Of a DNA stretch of 64,000 nucleotides, positions 1 through 9,190 are shown piece after piece. Origin of the DNA: Candidatus Aminicenantota bacterium (GTDB taxonomy: Bacteria > Acidobacteriota > Aminicenantia > S016-38); contig JAMOUJ010000003.1 in assembly GCA_027068075.1 (NCBI GenBank), positions 122,001 through 186,000 of the forward strand, given 5' to 3'. The notes under the pieces were generated by a model that was not told where the DNA came from, did not search any database, and saw only the letters and a program-made list of their open reading frames with translations. The translations under genes and the position numbers were made by a program. Every line of letters starts with the position of its first letter. The stretch's first letter is position 1.

Positions 1-682
1 GTTCCTCTATGGGAAGACAGGATTCAAAAAGATGTTTTTCAAAATCGTGCAGGGGGACGGTTTCCGCCTCCACCAGGGCCTTCCAGAATTCCATGTACTC
101 CTCCTCGGTCATGGGGCAGTTGATGTAATCTGCCCCTCCCTTTCCATACCGGGAGGCCACGAAGGCCCTCCCCATGTCTATGGAGGAGGCTGAGACTATG
201 GGACTGGTGGCGTCGTAGAAGAAGAGGTTTTTCCTGCCCGTCAGGTCCACTATGGACCGGGAAAGTTCCTCGGAAGTGAGGGGACCCGTGGCTATTATTA
301 CGGGTCCCGGGGGGATTTCCCGAACCTCTTCCCTCACCACCTCCAGCCCCGGCAGGGATTCCAGAAACTCCGTCACTTCCCGGGCAAAGGCTTCCCTGTC
401 CACCGCCAGGGCCTGGCCCGCCGGCACCGCTGCCCTTTTGGCGACTTTGAGGACCAGGGAATCCATGGCCTCCATTTCTGCCTTAAGGAGACCGGATGGG
501 GTGGAAAGGGATGTGGCCCCGAAGGAATTGGAACACACCACCTCCGCCAAATATCCCGTGGAGTGAGCCGGGGTCATTTTCCGGGGTCTCATCTCGTAGA
601 GTTTCACCTCAACTCCGGCCTTGGACAGGGCATAGGCGGCCTCCACTCCGGCCAGCCCCCCTCCGATCACCTTAACTTCCAT
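1..682 (-). CDS. trmFO: TrmFO, tRNA (uracil-5-)-methyltransferase, folate/FAD-dependent (partial)
   Basis: Only the N-terminal 227 residues are present; the gene runs off the left edge. The protein begins MEVKVIGGGLAGVEAAYALS, a FAD-binding GxGxxG Rossmann motif, followed by YEMRPRKMTPAHSTGYLAE and CSNS, which are TrmFO signatures. The family uses methylenetetrahydrofolate and FADH2 to make m5U54 in the T-loop of tRNA. The ATG at 682 overlaps the 3' end of topA by 11 bp, so the two are probably translationally coupled. The dprA-topA-trmFO order is familiar from other bacteria and supports the call. Confidence 0.93.
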   Translation of the reverse strand, partial: MEVKVIGGGLAGVEAAYALSKAGVEVKLYEMRPRKMTPAHSTGYLAEVVCSNSFGATSLSTPSGLLKAEMEAMDSLVLKVAKRAAVPAGQALAVDREAFAREVTEFLESLPGLEVVREEVREIPPGPVIIATGPLTSEELSRSIVDLTGRKNLFFYDATSPIVSASSIDMGRAFVASRYGKGGADYINCPMTEEEYMEFWKALVEAETVPLHDFEKHLFESCLPIEE

Positions 683-2837
683 GGGCCTTCTCCTCGTGTC
701 CACACCTGGGGCACACCAGTTTTCTGCCCCTCTTGAGCATGTAGGGGAGACCGCATTGGGGACAGGGTTCCCTCACCGGAGCATAGGGGGTAATGAAGTC
801 ACAGTTGGGATAATTGGAGCATCCGTAAAAATACCGACCCTTCCTACCCCTCCTTTTTACCAGATGGCCCCCGCATCCCTCCTTGGGACAGGGGAGGTCC
901 TCGGTCTCGTTGTATATGTAATTGCAACTGGGATAATTGGAACAGGCGATGAATTCCTCCCCCCGCCGGCTCCTCTTCACCGTCATGGGGGACCCGCACC
1001 GGGGGCATTTCATCTTGATGGCCTCCACGATAAGGTCGGAAAACTGGGATTTATACTGGCAGGAGTCGCACTGAAAATACAGCCCAAACCTGCTTCTTTT
1101 CAGCAATAGTTCCCCGCCGCAGGCTGGGCATTTCAACCCCGTTTTAATCCCCTGGGTAACCGAGGGCATGTTCTCCTGGGCTTTGTTAAGATTGCTTTCC
1201 AGGGTTGAGAAAAACTTCCCCACCACCTCAGACCATTCCACTTCTCCCCTCTCCACCCTGTCCAGTTCTTCCTCCACCTCTGCGGTATAGCGGTAATCCA
1301 TTATGTCGGGGAAACTTTCCTCTAAAAGTCTCACCACCAGGCGGCCCAGGAAGGTGGGGATGAATTTTCCCCTTTCCTTTCTCACATAGGTCCTATCCTG
1401 AATGGTGGAGATTATGCTGGCATAGGTGGAGGGCCTGCCGATGCCCTTCTCCTCCAGTTCCTTTACCAGGCTGGCCTCGGTAAAGCGCGGGGGCGGCTGG
1501 GTCTCCTTCCTCTGGGAGGTTACATCCACCAGTTCCAGTACATCCCCGGTTTCCAAAGGAGGAAGGTCTTCTTCCCGGAAGGAGGGCTCCAGGATCCTCC
1601 TGAATCCGGGGAAGAGGGTTTGTTTTCCCTCCGACTCCAGGGTATACTCGCCGGCCCTGATCTCGGCCCTGGTTTCCCGGTAACGGTAGGGTTTCATCTG
1701 GGAAGCCACAAATCTCTTCCAGACCAGGGCGTATATCTTGAGTTCCTCGGGGCTGAGTTTTCCCCTCAGGCTTTCCGGGGTCATCTCCACATAGGTGGGT
1801 CTTATGGCCTCGTGGGCCTCCTGGGCTCCCTTCTTTGCCTTGAACTGGTTGGCCCGGGAGGGAAGGTAATCGTCACCGTATTTTTCCTTTATAAATTTTC
1901 TAACGGCCCTCAGGGCTTCGGGGGAAACCCTGAAGGAATCGGTTCTCATATAGGTTATAAGCCCCACGGGCCCGTCGCCCAGGTCCACCCCCTCGTAGAG
2001 CCTCTGGGCTATCTGCATGGTCTTTTTTACGGGGAAGCGGTAAAGTCTAAAGGCCTCCTGCTGAAGGGTACTGGTGATCAGGGGGGGAGGGGCCTTCCTC
2101 TCCTTCTCCCTGGAGGTCACCTTTTCCACCGTAAGGTCGTGGGTCTTCACGGCCTGTATAGCCTGGGATGCCTCCTCCTCTGAGGTTATTCTGTACTTCC
2201 TTCCCCCCTTCCTGGTGAGCCTGGCGGTGAACTCCTTCCCTTTTTTCAGCCTTGCCTCCACCACCCAGTAAACTTCGGGGACGAATTTATCCCTTTTGTC
2301 TTCCCTCTCGCAAATCATCCTGAGGGCTACGCTCTGAACCCTTCCGGCGCTCAATCCGCCCTTCACCTTTTTCCACAGGAGGGGGCTTATGAGGTACCCC
2401 ACCAGGCGGTCCAGGACCCTCCGGGCCCACTGGGCCTTCACCCTGTTCATGTCCACACTGGAAGGATGGGAAAAGGCCTCCTTCACCGCCCTGGCGGTTA
2501 TTTCGTGGAACATTACCCTGTATACTTCAGGATTTACGGGCTCAACCTCCTCCTTCAGATGGTAGGATATGGCCTCCCCCTCCCGGTCGGGGTCGGTGGC
2601 CAGAAAAACGGAGGAAGTCCTGCCGGCCGCCTCCTTTATTTCCCTGAGAACCTTCTCCTTTCCCGGAATCACCTCGTAATGGGGAAGAAAGCGGTTCTCT
2701 ATGTCCACCCCCATGTCGTTTTTGGGGAGGTCCTTGATGTGACCCATGGAGGCCTTTACCAGGTAGTCCTTTCCCAGGTATTTTCCTATGGTCCTGGCTT
2801 TGGCCGGGGACTCCACTATGACCAGTTTTTTAGACAA
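672..2837 (-). CDS. topA: DNA topoisomerase I (type IA)
   Basis: 721-residue enzyme that relaxes negative supercoils through a 5'-phosphotyrosine intermediate. Visible are the Toprim domain (KKLVIVESPAKARTIGKYL at the start, DPDREGE at about 82-88) and the catalytic tyrosine at about residue 296 in GLITYMRTDSF. Four C-terminal zinc ribbons follow (CPACGG, CPRCGS, CPKEGCGG, CPQCGL), the last a compact CPQCG...CPRCG. I chose the TTG at 2837 because GGAGG lies 10 bases upstream and the product then starts SKKLVIVES as in the family; an in-frame TTG at 2867 would add ten residues. The gene overlaps dprA by 8 bp and trmFO by 11 bp. Confidence 0.95.
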   Translation of the reverse strand: MSKKLVIVESPAKARTIGKYLGKDYLVKASMGHIKDLPKNDMGVDIENRFLPHYEVIPGKEKVLREIKEAAGRTSSVFLATDPDREGEAISYHLKEEVEPVNPEVYRVMFHEITARAVKEAFSHPSSVDMNRVKAQWARRVLDRLVGYLISPLLWKKVKGGLSAGRVQSVALRMICEREDKRDKFVPEVYWVVEARLKKGKEFTARLTRKGGRKYRITSEEEASQAIQAVKTHDLTVEKVTSREKERKAPPPLITSTLQQEAFRLYRFPVKKTMQIAQRLYEGVDLGDGPVGLITYMRTDSFRVSPEALRAVRKFIKEKYGDDYLPSRANQFKAKKGAQEAHEAIRPTYVEMTPESLRGKLSPEELKIYALVWKRFVASQMKPYRYRETRAEIRAGEYTLESEGKQTLFPGFRRILEPSFREEDLPPLETGDVLELVDVTSQRKETQPPPRFTEASLVKELEEKGIGRPSTYASIISTIQDRTYVRKERGKFIPTFLGRLVVRLLEESFPDIMDYRYTAEVEEELDRVERGEVEWSEVVGKFFSTLESNLNKAQENMPSVTQGIKTGLKCPACGGELLLKRSRFGLYFQCDSCQYKSQFSDLIVEAIKMKCPRCGSPMTVKRSRRGEEFIACSNYPSCNYIYNETEDLPCPKEGCGGHLVKRRGRKGRYFYGCSNYPNCDFITPYAPVREPCPQCGLPYMLKRGRKLVCPRCGHEEKAHGS

Positions 2838-3846
2838 TCCTTCTATACCTCCATCCGGAAGTCCCAATTATAACACCTTTCATTTCCAGGGCTAACAGGA
2901 GGGGAAAAAGTTTCTCCGGGGAAAGACCGCTGGCCTCGCTGAGAAATTCCACATCCACCTCCTGGCCCGGGGGAAGGAATTGGAGGAGAAACTCCTCTTC
3001 CTCCGAAAGGTCCACCTCCGGGCGAGAATATTCCCCCACCACATCCTCCACGGAGAGGACGGGCTTCGCTCCTTCCTGGATTAACCGATTGGTTCCCTGG
3101 CTGGTCCTTCTGTTTATGTCCCCGGGAACGGCAAATACATCCCGGCCGTAGTCCAGGGCCAGGTGGGCGGTAATCAGCGCCCCGCTTTTAAGGGGAGCCT
3201 CCACCACCAGGGTGGCGAAACTCATTCCGGCTATTATCCTGTTGCGCAGGGGAAATCTAAACTTAGCCGGCCCGTCCTCCGGAAAAAACTCGCTGACCAG
3301 GGCACCCCTTTGGGCAATTTCCTCCGCCAGGGCCCGGTTGGAGGCAGGGTAAATGTTCAGGGGACCGGAACCCAGAACTGCCACGGTTCTTCCTCCCCTG
3401 AGGGCTCCCCGGTGGGCCCATGTGTCTATGCCCAGGGCCAGACCGCTCACCACCGTAATCCCCGAGGAGGCCAGTTTCCAGGAGAACTCCTGGGCAATTC
3501 CCCGGCCGTAGGAGGTGGCCCTGCGGGTCCCCACCACCGCCACACAGGGACAGGTTACTTCCCCCTTTACAAAAAGAAGAATCGGGGGGTGAGATATTTC
3601 CCTGAGAAGTTCAGGATATTCTTCATCGTCGTAGAAAACCAGCCTCCACCCCTGTCTCCGGGCTACTTCAATCTGCCCTTTGAGTTCTTCCAGAAGAGCC
3701 CTGTCCTGGAGTTTGCTGGCCTTTCTTCTGGTTATTCCGAATTCCACCAGGTCCCCCACGGAAATATCCCGGCGGAAGGCAATCTCCACCAGCTCCCGGG
3801 GGGTAGGATTAGTGAGCCTGTGAAGAAGTATTAACTTCTCCCTCAT
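2830..3846 (-). CDS. dprA: DNA-processing protein DprA/Smf
   Basis: 338 residues. The Rossmann-like DprA core is clear: VAVVGTRRATSYGRGIAQE, VVSGLALGIDTWAHRGAL, AVLGSGPLNIYPASN, FRFPLRNRIIAGMS and SGALITAHLALDYGRDVFAVPG. An N-terminal SAM/HhH-like segment and a C-terminal winged-helix-like tail flank it. DprA loads RecA onto incoming single-stranded DNA during natural transformation. The type IV pilus genes upstream in the same gene string make a competence role plausible, but no ComEA or ComEC is present in the window. The ATG at 3846 overlaps the preceding gene by 38 bp and has no strong ribosome-binding site. Confidence 0.93.
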   Translation of the reverse strand: MREKLILLHRLTNPTPRELVEIAFRRDISVGDLVEFGITRRKASKLQDRALLEELKGQIEVARRQGWRLVFYDDEEYPELLREISHPPILLFVKGEVTCPCVAVVGTRRATSYGRGIAQEFSWKLASSGITVVSGLALGIDTWAHRGALRGGRTVAVLGSGPLNIYPASNRALAEEIAQRGALVSEFFPEDGPAKFRFPLRNRIIAGMSFATLVVEAPLKSGALITAHLALDYGRDVFAVPGDINRRTSQGTNRLIQEGAKPVLSVEDVVGEYSRPEVDLSEEEEFLLQFLPPGQEVDVEFLSEASGLSPEKLFPLLLALEMKGVIIGTSGWRYRRIV

Positions 3847-5128
3847 GGGGTTGGGGAAGGGCTCTCCTGATTTTCCACATTAAGGGCCTCCCGTAAAAAT
3901 CCTTCCCCCCTTCCAGGAAGGAGTTTTTCAGGTAAATGGGCTGGTCAGCCACGGCCACGGGGAAGAAGAACTCCCGGGAAGCCATGTATTCGTAGGTGCT
4001 GGAAACGGCCTTCTCCAGTTTTTTCTCATCCTTACCCATGTAGGAAAGGATTTTCTTCTTCAAGTTGGTTAAATAGGGATAAAAACGGTCCAGGCGATAT
4101 CTTTCAATCATGCCCACCAACTCCTCGGCCTCGCTGCCCACGAAAACCGCCTGGGAGGGAAAGAGAGCCGCACTGACCTTGCCTGATAGGAGGTCTTCCA
4201 GGGGGGTCTCACTCAGGTTAACCTCCACCTTCACCCGGGCCAGGGAGGCGCCCTCCTTGAGTTCTCCAACCATGGAGGCCAGGGCCGGGGATAGGGCCAT
4301 CACCACCTTCCGGCGGAGATACCCCCTGAGTCTTCCCACCCTTATCAGGGGAAAGTCCAGGGAAAACTGACTCAACTGAGGGGGAAGATAGGAATCCGCC
4401 CGGGTCTTCCAGGCCAGGGAAGAGACCAGGGAAAAAATGGCCCTTCTGGAGAGTTTTCTCCAGACCTTCGGAGAAACCAGAAGGTAAACCAGGTAGCGAA
4501 CGGAGAAGGCGGCCCTGCCCTCAAATCCCTGGGTAAAACTCATGTCGGGAATTTCCGGGGGATAAACCAGCAGAATCCTGTCCAGATAGGGTCTGCCCCC
4601 GGGGAAAAACGGATTGGCCACGAAAATCCCCTCTTGCTGGGGAACGAAGGGACCGGAAAACTTCCCTTCTTTCCTGAGAAAGAGGTACGGGGTGGAGAGG
4701 AGCAGGGGCAGGTTGGCGGAGGAGGATACCTCCACCACCACCCGGTCCGGAGGTTCAACTCCGATGGATGTAATGGTTCTTTTCAGAGAAAGGGCCCCCG
4801 GCTGGCTGGTCTGCAGGAAGGCGTTTATGGAATTGGCTACATCCTGGGGGAGAATCGGGGTGGCGTCCCCGTAGAGGAGACCTTCCTTCAACTGAAAATA
4901 CCACTTCCCCTCCTTTTCCCACCAGTGGGAGAATAGAAAACTCCCAGCCTTTCCCCGGGAGTCCAGATAAAATATGTTGACAAAGGTGAAACTGTCCTTC
5001 AAAAGCCCATCCCAAAACAGGGGGTTGCCCGAGGCAGGAAGTTCAAGTTTGAGTTCCCCTCCATACCTGGGCCTGGTGTAGGGCATGAGGAGGAAAAGAA
5101 GGGCAAAAAACCAAAGGGTCTTCTTCAT
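3809..5128 (-). CDS. Secreted protein resembling a diverged family-5 solute-binding protein
   Basis: 439 residues with an N-terminal signal sequence (MKKTLWFFALLFLLMPYTRP) and no lipobox cysteine. Two stretches resemble SBP_bac_5 (DppA/OppA) proteins: YGGELKLEL directly after the signal, and WYFQLKEGLLYGDATPILPQ followed by DVANSINAF, which parallels the usual 'TFxLRxGVxFxDGTPxTAEDV' segment. FPGGRPYLDRILLVYPPE parallels the 'YWGGKPYLDKI' segment. The protein is shorter than typical members (about 500-550 aa) and no permease or ATPase genes are nearby, so transport cannot be concluded. It starts with an ATGA overlap onto the upstream gene and overlaps dprA by 38 bp. Confidence 0.55.
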   Translation of the reverse strand: MKKTLWFFALLFLLMPYTRPRYGGELKLELPASGNPLFWDGLLKDSFTFVNIFYLDSRGKAGSFLFSHWWEKEGKWYFQLKEGLLYGDATPILPQDVANSINAFLQTSQPGALSLKRTITSIGVEPPDRVVVEVSSSANLPLLLSTPYLFLRKEGKFSGPFVPQQEGIFVANPFFPGGRPYLDRILLVYPPEIPDMSFTQGFEGRAAFSVRYLVYLLVSPKVWRKLSRRAIFSLVSSLAWKTRADSYLPPQLSQFSLDFPLIRVGRLRGYLRRKVVMALSPALASMVGELKEGASLARVKVEVNLSETPLEDLLSGKVSAALFPSQAVFVGSEAEELVGMIERYRLDRFYPYLTNLKKKILSYMGKDEKKLEKAVSSTYEYMASREFFFPVAVADQPIYLKNSFLEGGKDFYGRPLMWKIRRALPQPHEGEVNTSSQAH

Positions 5129-6351
5129 TCTATTTTTATCTCCTTTATCCAGAAGGCAGAGGCTTCCTCCTCCAGGATCATCACGGTTCCGGATTCCGTG
5201 CGACCCATGTAAATTATCCTGCCGGACTGGTCCAGAACTCCCCTCTTTTCAAAGGTGGAAAAATCCTGAAATCCCACCTTTTCCTTACCGTCAAAACCGG
5301 TGAAAACGAAATATCCCCCCCAGCATTCCACTTCATCACCCAGGGGCTGGCGGGGAGAAGGGATTTCCTGGTCGTCCCTGAAAACCCTCCTCCTTCCCTC
5401 TTCATCCACTATGTTAATCAGGTTCTGATAAAGGCATACATCGTAAAAGGGCGGAAATTTTTCCGGTTCCGCCAGGGTCAGGTCCTGAAGGCCCGCCGGC
5501 AGGGAAACCTCCGCCAGGGTTGAATCAAAATGATTTTTCCCCGGGACGAATCTTCCCAGGAGCAGTTTTTCGCCGTCCCCGCTCAGAACCAGCCAGGGAA
5601 GGACCATGGCCGGGGAAAGGTCCTCATACTTGAGGTAAAGGTACGATGAGGAGGAACTTATCCCCACATTTATGAAAACCCCGTCCTGAAGGCTCACCTT
5701 CTTTATGAAACCCCGAAGGTCCTGGGAGGGATAAAGGGGACCGGGCCAGGTGAGTTCTGCCCTTTTTACTTCCTTGAGAATTCCCCCTACTTTTTTCAAC
5801 TCCAGAAGTTTGTCGGGATAAAGTATGAATATGTCCTCTCCGTTTTTAAGAACGGCCAGGGGCCTTCCGGGAACCTGAGCATCCCACAAAACCATGGGGG
5901 GAGAGGAGCCCGGGGACGAAATCTCAAACTCCCTGTAGGGAAGGTCCTCCACCCGGGCGGAACAGGAAACGAAGTCCTGAAGTTTTCCATCCCGGGAGTA
6001 AATTCTTATGAAAAGATGGGCTTCCCCGGCTATTTCCTTGTAGATTATCTTCAAAAGGTAATCGTAGCCCGGAGGAGGAGAAAAAAAGCCCCCCCGGGAA
6101 TCAAAGCCCAGAACCCCCTCGTTGGTCATGAGGTAATCGGAAAGGCGGGAGGTTATAAGTTCGTAGAGGTTCTCCACGAATCCTTGGGGCCTCAGGGAGT
6201 GGTTCCTTATGGAGCCCACGGCCAGACGGGGGAAAACCTCCCTGGAAAGGGCAAAGGCCTCCACCTTGAGACTGCATTTCTCCACCAGGTCAGCCGGGGC
6301 CTGGGAAAAAAGCACTCCCGCCAGAACCAGGGAAAAAAGGAGTCTCCTCAC
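5125..6351 (-). CDS. Secreted protein of unknown function, possibly propeller-like
   Basis: 408 residues. An N-terminal signal sequence ([20 protein letters not shown]) predicts export. The mature protein is rich in short beta-like segments with repeating hydrophobic/Gly/Asp patterns, such as PLAVLKNGEDIFILYPDKL and ENLYELITSRLSDYL, but I recognise no family. The first 130 residues could be a TolB-N- or lipoprotein-like alpha/beta domain and the rest propeller blades; this is a guess. The start is GTG at 6351, with GGAGG about 11 bases upstream. It overlaps accC by 4 bp (GTGA) and the next gene by 4 bp (ATGA), so it is embedded in the operon. Confidence 0.6.
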   Translation of the reverse strand: MRRLLFSLVLAGVLFSQAPADLVEKCSLKVEAFALSREVFPRLAVGSIRNHSLRPQGFVENLYELITSRLSDYLMTNEGVLGFDSRGGFFSPPPGYDYLLKIIYKEIAGEAHLFIRIYSRDGKLQDFVSCSARVEDLPYREFEISSPGSSPPMVLWDAQVPGRPLAVLKNGEDIFILYPDKLLELKKVGGILKEVKRAELTWPGPLYPSQDLRGFIKKVSLQDGVFINVGISSSSSYLYLKYEDLSPAMVLPWLVLSGDGEKLLLGRFVPGKNHFDSTLAEVSLPAGLQDLTLAEPEKFPPFYDVCLYQNLINIVDEEGRRRVFRDDQEIPSPRQPLGDEVECWGGYFVFTGFDGKEKVGFQDFSTFEKRGVLDQSGRIIYMGRTESGTVMILEEEASAFWIKEIKIE

Positions 6352-7685
6352 CAGATAAATTCCTCCTCCAGAAATCTGGTGGTGTAATTGCCGCTCTTGA
6401 ACTTCGGGGATTTAAGCAAACTCAGTAGAAGGGGAAGGTTCGTCTTTACCCCCACGATGGAGGTGTGGAGCAGGGCCACTTCCAGTTTCCTGAGGGCCTC
6501 TTCCCTGGTTCTCCCGTGAACTATAAGTTTGGCCAGCATGGAATCGTAGAAGGGAGGAATTTCGTAACTCTGAAACACCGCCGTATCCACCCTTATGCCG
6601 TTTCCCCCGGGCAGAAAGAGGAAGTGTATCTTTCCGGGGGAAGGGGTGAAGGTTCTGGGGTCTTCGGCGTTTATTCTGGCCTCTATGGCGTGACCAAAGG
6701 TCTTTACATCCTCCCTGGAATATCCCAGTTTCTCCCCCGATGCTATCAACAACTGGTCCTTCACCAAATCCAGTCCGGTGACCTGTTCCGTTACGGGGTG
6801 CTCCACCTGGATTCTGGTGTTGGCCTCTATGAAGTAGAAGTTCTCCTCCTCGTCCACCAAAAATTCAAAGGTAACCAGGCTCCTCAATCCCAATTTTTCG
6901 GCGGCCCTTTCCACGGTCTCCAGCATTTTTTCCCTGGTCTTTGGGGAAATAAAGGGCGAAGGGGCCTCCTCCACTATCTTCTGATGCCTCCTCTGCATGC
7001 TACATTCTCTGTCCCCTATGGCCAGGACCCTCTCTCCATCGCCTATTATCTGGACTTCCACATGGTGAGCCCTTTCAATGTACTTTTCTATGTAAAGGTC
7101 CTGGGAATTGAAGGCGAGATAGGCTTCCCTCTGGGCGGTCTTGAAATTTTCCTCCAGTTCCGCCGGGGAGTTTATGATTCTCATTCCCCGGCCTCCTCCC
7201 CCGGCCACGGCCTTCAGTATTATAGGATATCCTATCTTCTCGGCTATCCTCCGGGCCTCCCCGATTCTGGTCACCACCCCGTCGCTTCCTGGAAGAACCG
7301 GGACCCCCAGTTCCTCCATGGTCTTGCGGGCCCTCTGTTTATCCCCCATCAGTCTTATGTGCTGGGGCGAAGGACCCACGAAGGTCAGACCTTCCGCCTC
7401 CACCACCTCTGCAAACCGGGGGTTCTCCGAGAGGAATCCGTAGCCCGGATGAATGGCGTCGGCCTTGGAAATTTCCGCCGCACTCATGATGGCGGCCATG
7501 TTGAGGTAACTGTCCTGGGGCTTGGCCGGACCTATGCAGTAGGCCTCGTCGGCCAATTGAACGGGCATGGAGCCCCTGTCCGCCTCTGAGAAAACCACCA
7601 CGGTTTTTATACCCAGTTCCTTGGCCGACGACATAATTCTGAGGGCAATTTCACCCCGGTTGGCTATGAGAAGTTTTCTAATCAT
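6348..7685 (-). CDS. accC: Acetyl-CoA carboxylase, biotin carboxylase subunit
   Basis: 445 residues, the standard length. ATP-grasp biotin carboxylase that carboxylates the biotin on AccB using ATP and bicarbonate, the first half-reaction of malonyl-CoA synthesis. Seen: N-terminal [16 protein letters not shown], glycine-rich ATP loop [36 protein letters not shown] and [18 protein letters not shown], where the usual EMN is EAN here. The gene overlaps accB by 8 bp and the next gene by 4 bp. The carboxyltransferase genes accA/accD are not in the window. Confidence 0.95.
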   Translation of the reverse strand: MIRKLLIANRGEIALRIMSSAKELGIKTVVVFSEADRGSMPVQLADEAYCIGPAKPQDSYLNMAAIMSAAEISKADAIHPGYGFLSENPRFAEVVEAEGLTFVGPSPQHIRLMGDKQRARKTMEELGVPVLPGSDGVVTRIGEARRIAEKIGYPIILKAVAGGGGRGMRIINSPAELEENFKTAQREAYLAFNSQDLYIEKYIERAHHVEVQIIGDGERVLAIGDRECSMQRRHQKIVEEAPSPFISPKTREKMLETVERAAEKLGLRSLVTFEFLVDEEENFYFIEANTRIQVEHPVTEQVTGLDLVKDQLLIASGEKLGYSREDVKTFGHAIEARINAEDPRTFTPSPGKIHFLFLPGGNGIRVDTAVFQSYEIPPFYDSMLAKLIVHGRTREEALRKLEVALLHTSIVGVKTNLPLLLSLLKSPKFKSGNYTTRFLEEEFIW

Positions 7686-8112
7686 TGTCGGGTATTATGG
7701 CAAAAAGTTTCTGCCCGTACTCTACGGGCTGGGCATTTTCCACCAGGACTTCCTTCACGACGCCGCTGACATCCGCCTCCACCTCGTTCATCAACTTCAT
7801 GGCCTCAATGATGCAAACCACATCCCCCTTGTTCACATGGTCTCCCTCCTTAACGAAGGGAGGGGAGGAGGGGTCGGGTGCCCGGTAAAAGGTCCCGATC
7901 ATGGGGGCGGTAATGTAGTGGATCTCTTCCCCGGATTTTTCCTCCCTGTCTTCCTCCTGGACGGCGGCCCGGGCCTCGGGCGATGCTGCTGCGGCCAATT
8001 CCTGCTTTGGTTTTACCAGTTTCAGCCTCAGTCCCTCCACTTCAATTTCAAATTCCTTTACCGGTTTGGAGAGTATGAAATCAACTAATTCTTTAATTTC
8101 CTCTATTTTCAC
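7678..8112 (-). CDS. accB: Biotin carboxyl carrier protein of acetyl-CoA carboxylase
   Basis: 144 residues. The C-terminal biotinyl domain carries the modification motif [14 protein letters not shown], with the biotinylated lysine at residue 106. The N-terminal third begins [20 protein letters not shown], typical of AccB, and an Ala/Glu-rich linker separates the two parts. The start codon is GTG at 8112, with GGAGGG four to five bases upstream. accC follows with an 8-bp overlap. A 57-bp gap separates it from the Roadblock gene; I see only the ribosome-binding site in that gap. Confidence 0.95.
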   Translation of the reverse strand: MKIEEIKELVDFILSKPVKEFEIEVEGLRLKLVKPKQELAAAASPEARAAVQEEDREEKSGEEIHYITAPMIGTFYRAPDPSSPPFVKEGDHVNKGDVVCIIEAMKLMNEVEADVSGVVKEVLVENAQPVEYGQKLFAIIPDND

Positions 8113-8169
8113 TATGCCCTCCTTTTTCTTTAAGGATTTTAACCCAAGGATTTTGTAAGGGCAAGGCCT

Positions 8170-8502
8170 TCAGAGTTCTATCTCGGAGGCCGCCAACTGG
8201 AGGTAAAATTTTATCTTTCCTTCGTAGCCGCCCCTTCCCAGGGCTATGAGGAAAACATCTTCGCTCACCGGGACCACGAATATGCTCCTGTCGCCGGTGT
8301 TGAGAACCATGTAGTTCACCGGATGAATTTCGTAGGAAAGGGCGCTGGAAACCAGGGCCATTATCCTGGCGGCAACTTCCTCGGAGTCCTCCATGCCGTT
8401 TTTGGTCACCACCTCTATGGGCAGACCGTCGCTGGCTGCCAGAAGAACCGCCTCCACCTCCGGATTGTTTTCTATAACTTTTTCCAGAACTTCTTTATAC
8501 AT
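8170..8502 (-). CDS. Roadblock/LC7 domain protein (MglB-like)
   Basis: 110 residues, a single Roadblock/LC7 fold. Family-like features are the start YKEVLEKVIENNPEVEAVLL followed by the strand-turn ASDGLPIEVVTK and a later SIFVVPVSEDVFLIALG. Bacterial members such as MglB act as GTPase-activating partners of small Ras-like GTPases (MglA) and control pole placement of type IV pili. No MglA-like GTPase occurs in this window. Its ATG overlaps the end of the TPR gene by 8 bp, so the two are probably co-translated. Confidence 0.85.
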   Translation of the reverse strand: MYKEVLEKVIENNPEVEAVLLAASDGLPIEVVTKNGMEDSEEVAARIMALVSSALSYEIHPVNYMVLNTGDRSIFVVPVSEDVFLIALGRGGYEGKIKFYLQLAASEIEL

Positions 8503-9190
8503 GGTTAATTCCTCCCAACCTTTCTTTCATTCTGCTCAAAATTTTAATAGCCCGGAGGGTTTTGAGTTTTTTCTCCAGATGGGGGTTGCGGAGGGCAAGT
8601 TTTTTATATATTTCCTCGGCCCTGTCAATTTCCCCCTGCTTTAAAAACACCAGAGCCATGGATTCGGTCTCAAACACTTCCTCTTCCTTCTCCTGGGTTT
8701 CCTCCTCAACTTCAAATTCCTCCTCTTCCTCTTTGAATTCCTCAGGGGCTTCCTCGGGAGATGAAACCTCCGGAGGCTCCTGGGGCAACTCAAAGGGAGA
8801 TTCTTCCTCCACCGCCTCCGCCTGAACTTCCTTCTCCAGCAGGGCGTTTATCTTCTGAAGGGTTTTCCCCACCTCGTCGTCAAAGGGGTCAAGAAAATTC
8901 ACCTTCAGATAAACATCTTTGGCCTCCCGATACCTCCCCCTGGCGAACAAAATTTCCCCCAGAAGTTTCAGGGCTCCCAGGGTGTTGGGACGCCTGGACA
9001 GGACAAATTCCAGTTCCTGGATGGCCTCCTCATCCCTTTGGATTAGGTGGAGGAGTTTGGCCAGATAGAGCCTGGCCACCAGGAAGTCAGGATAGGCCTC
9101 ACGGCACTCCTTCAGGAGCGATACGGCCTCCTCTAACTTGCCCCCCTCCTCCAGTTCCTCCGCCCTGCTCAGGTATTCCCTTCTTTCCAT
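8495..9190 (-). CDS. TPR-repeat protein with acidic linker
   Basis: 231 residues, no signal peptide, so probably cytoplasmic. Residues 1-110 hold about three TPR units (for example EYLSRAEELEEGGKLEEAVS and LGALKLLGEILFARGRYREA). A very acidic, low-complexity linker (EEEEEFEVEEETQEKEEEVF) follows at about 140-170, then a final TPR-like unit (MALVFLKQGEIDRAEEIYKK). The ATG at 9190 shares a base with the stop of the upstream lipoprotein gene (TGATG); the alternative TTG at 9193 lies one codon earlier. It overlaps the Roadblock gene by 8 bp. A scaffold for the Roadblock protein or the pilus machinery is an inference from position only. Confidence 0.8.
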   Translation of the reverse strand: MERREYLSRAEELEEGGKLEEAVSLLKECREAYPDFLVARLYLAKLLHLIQRDEEAIQELEFVLSRRPNTLGALKLLGEILFARGRYREAKDVYLKVNFLDPFDDEVGKTLQKINALLEKEVQAEAVEEESPFELPQEPPEVSSPEEAPEEFKEEEEEFEVEEETQEKEEEVFETESMALVFLKQGEIDRAEEIYKKLALRNPHLEKKLKTLRAIKILSRMKERLGGINHV

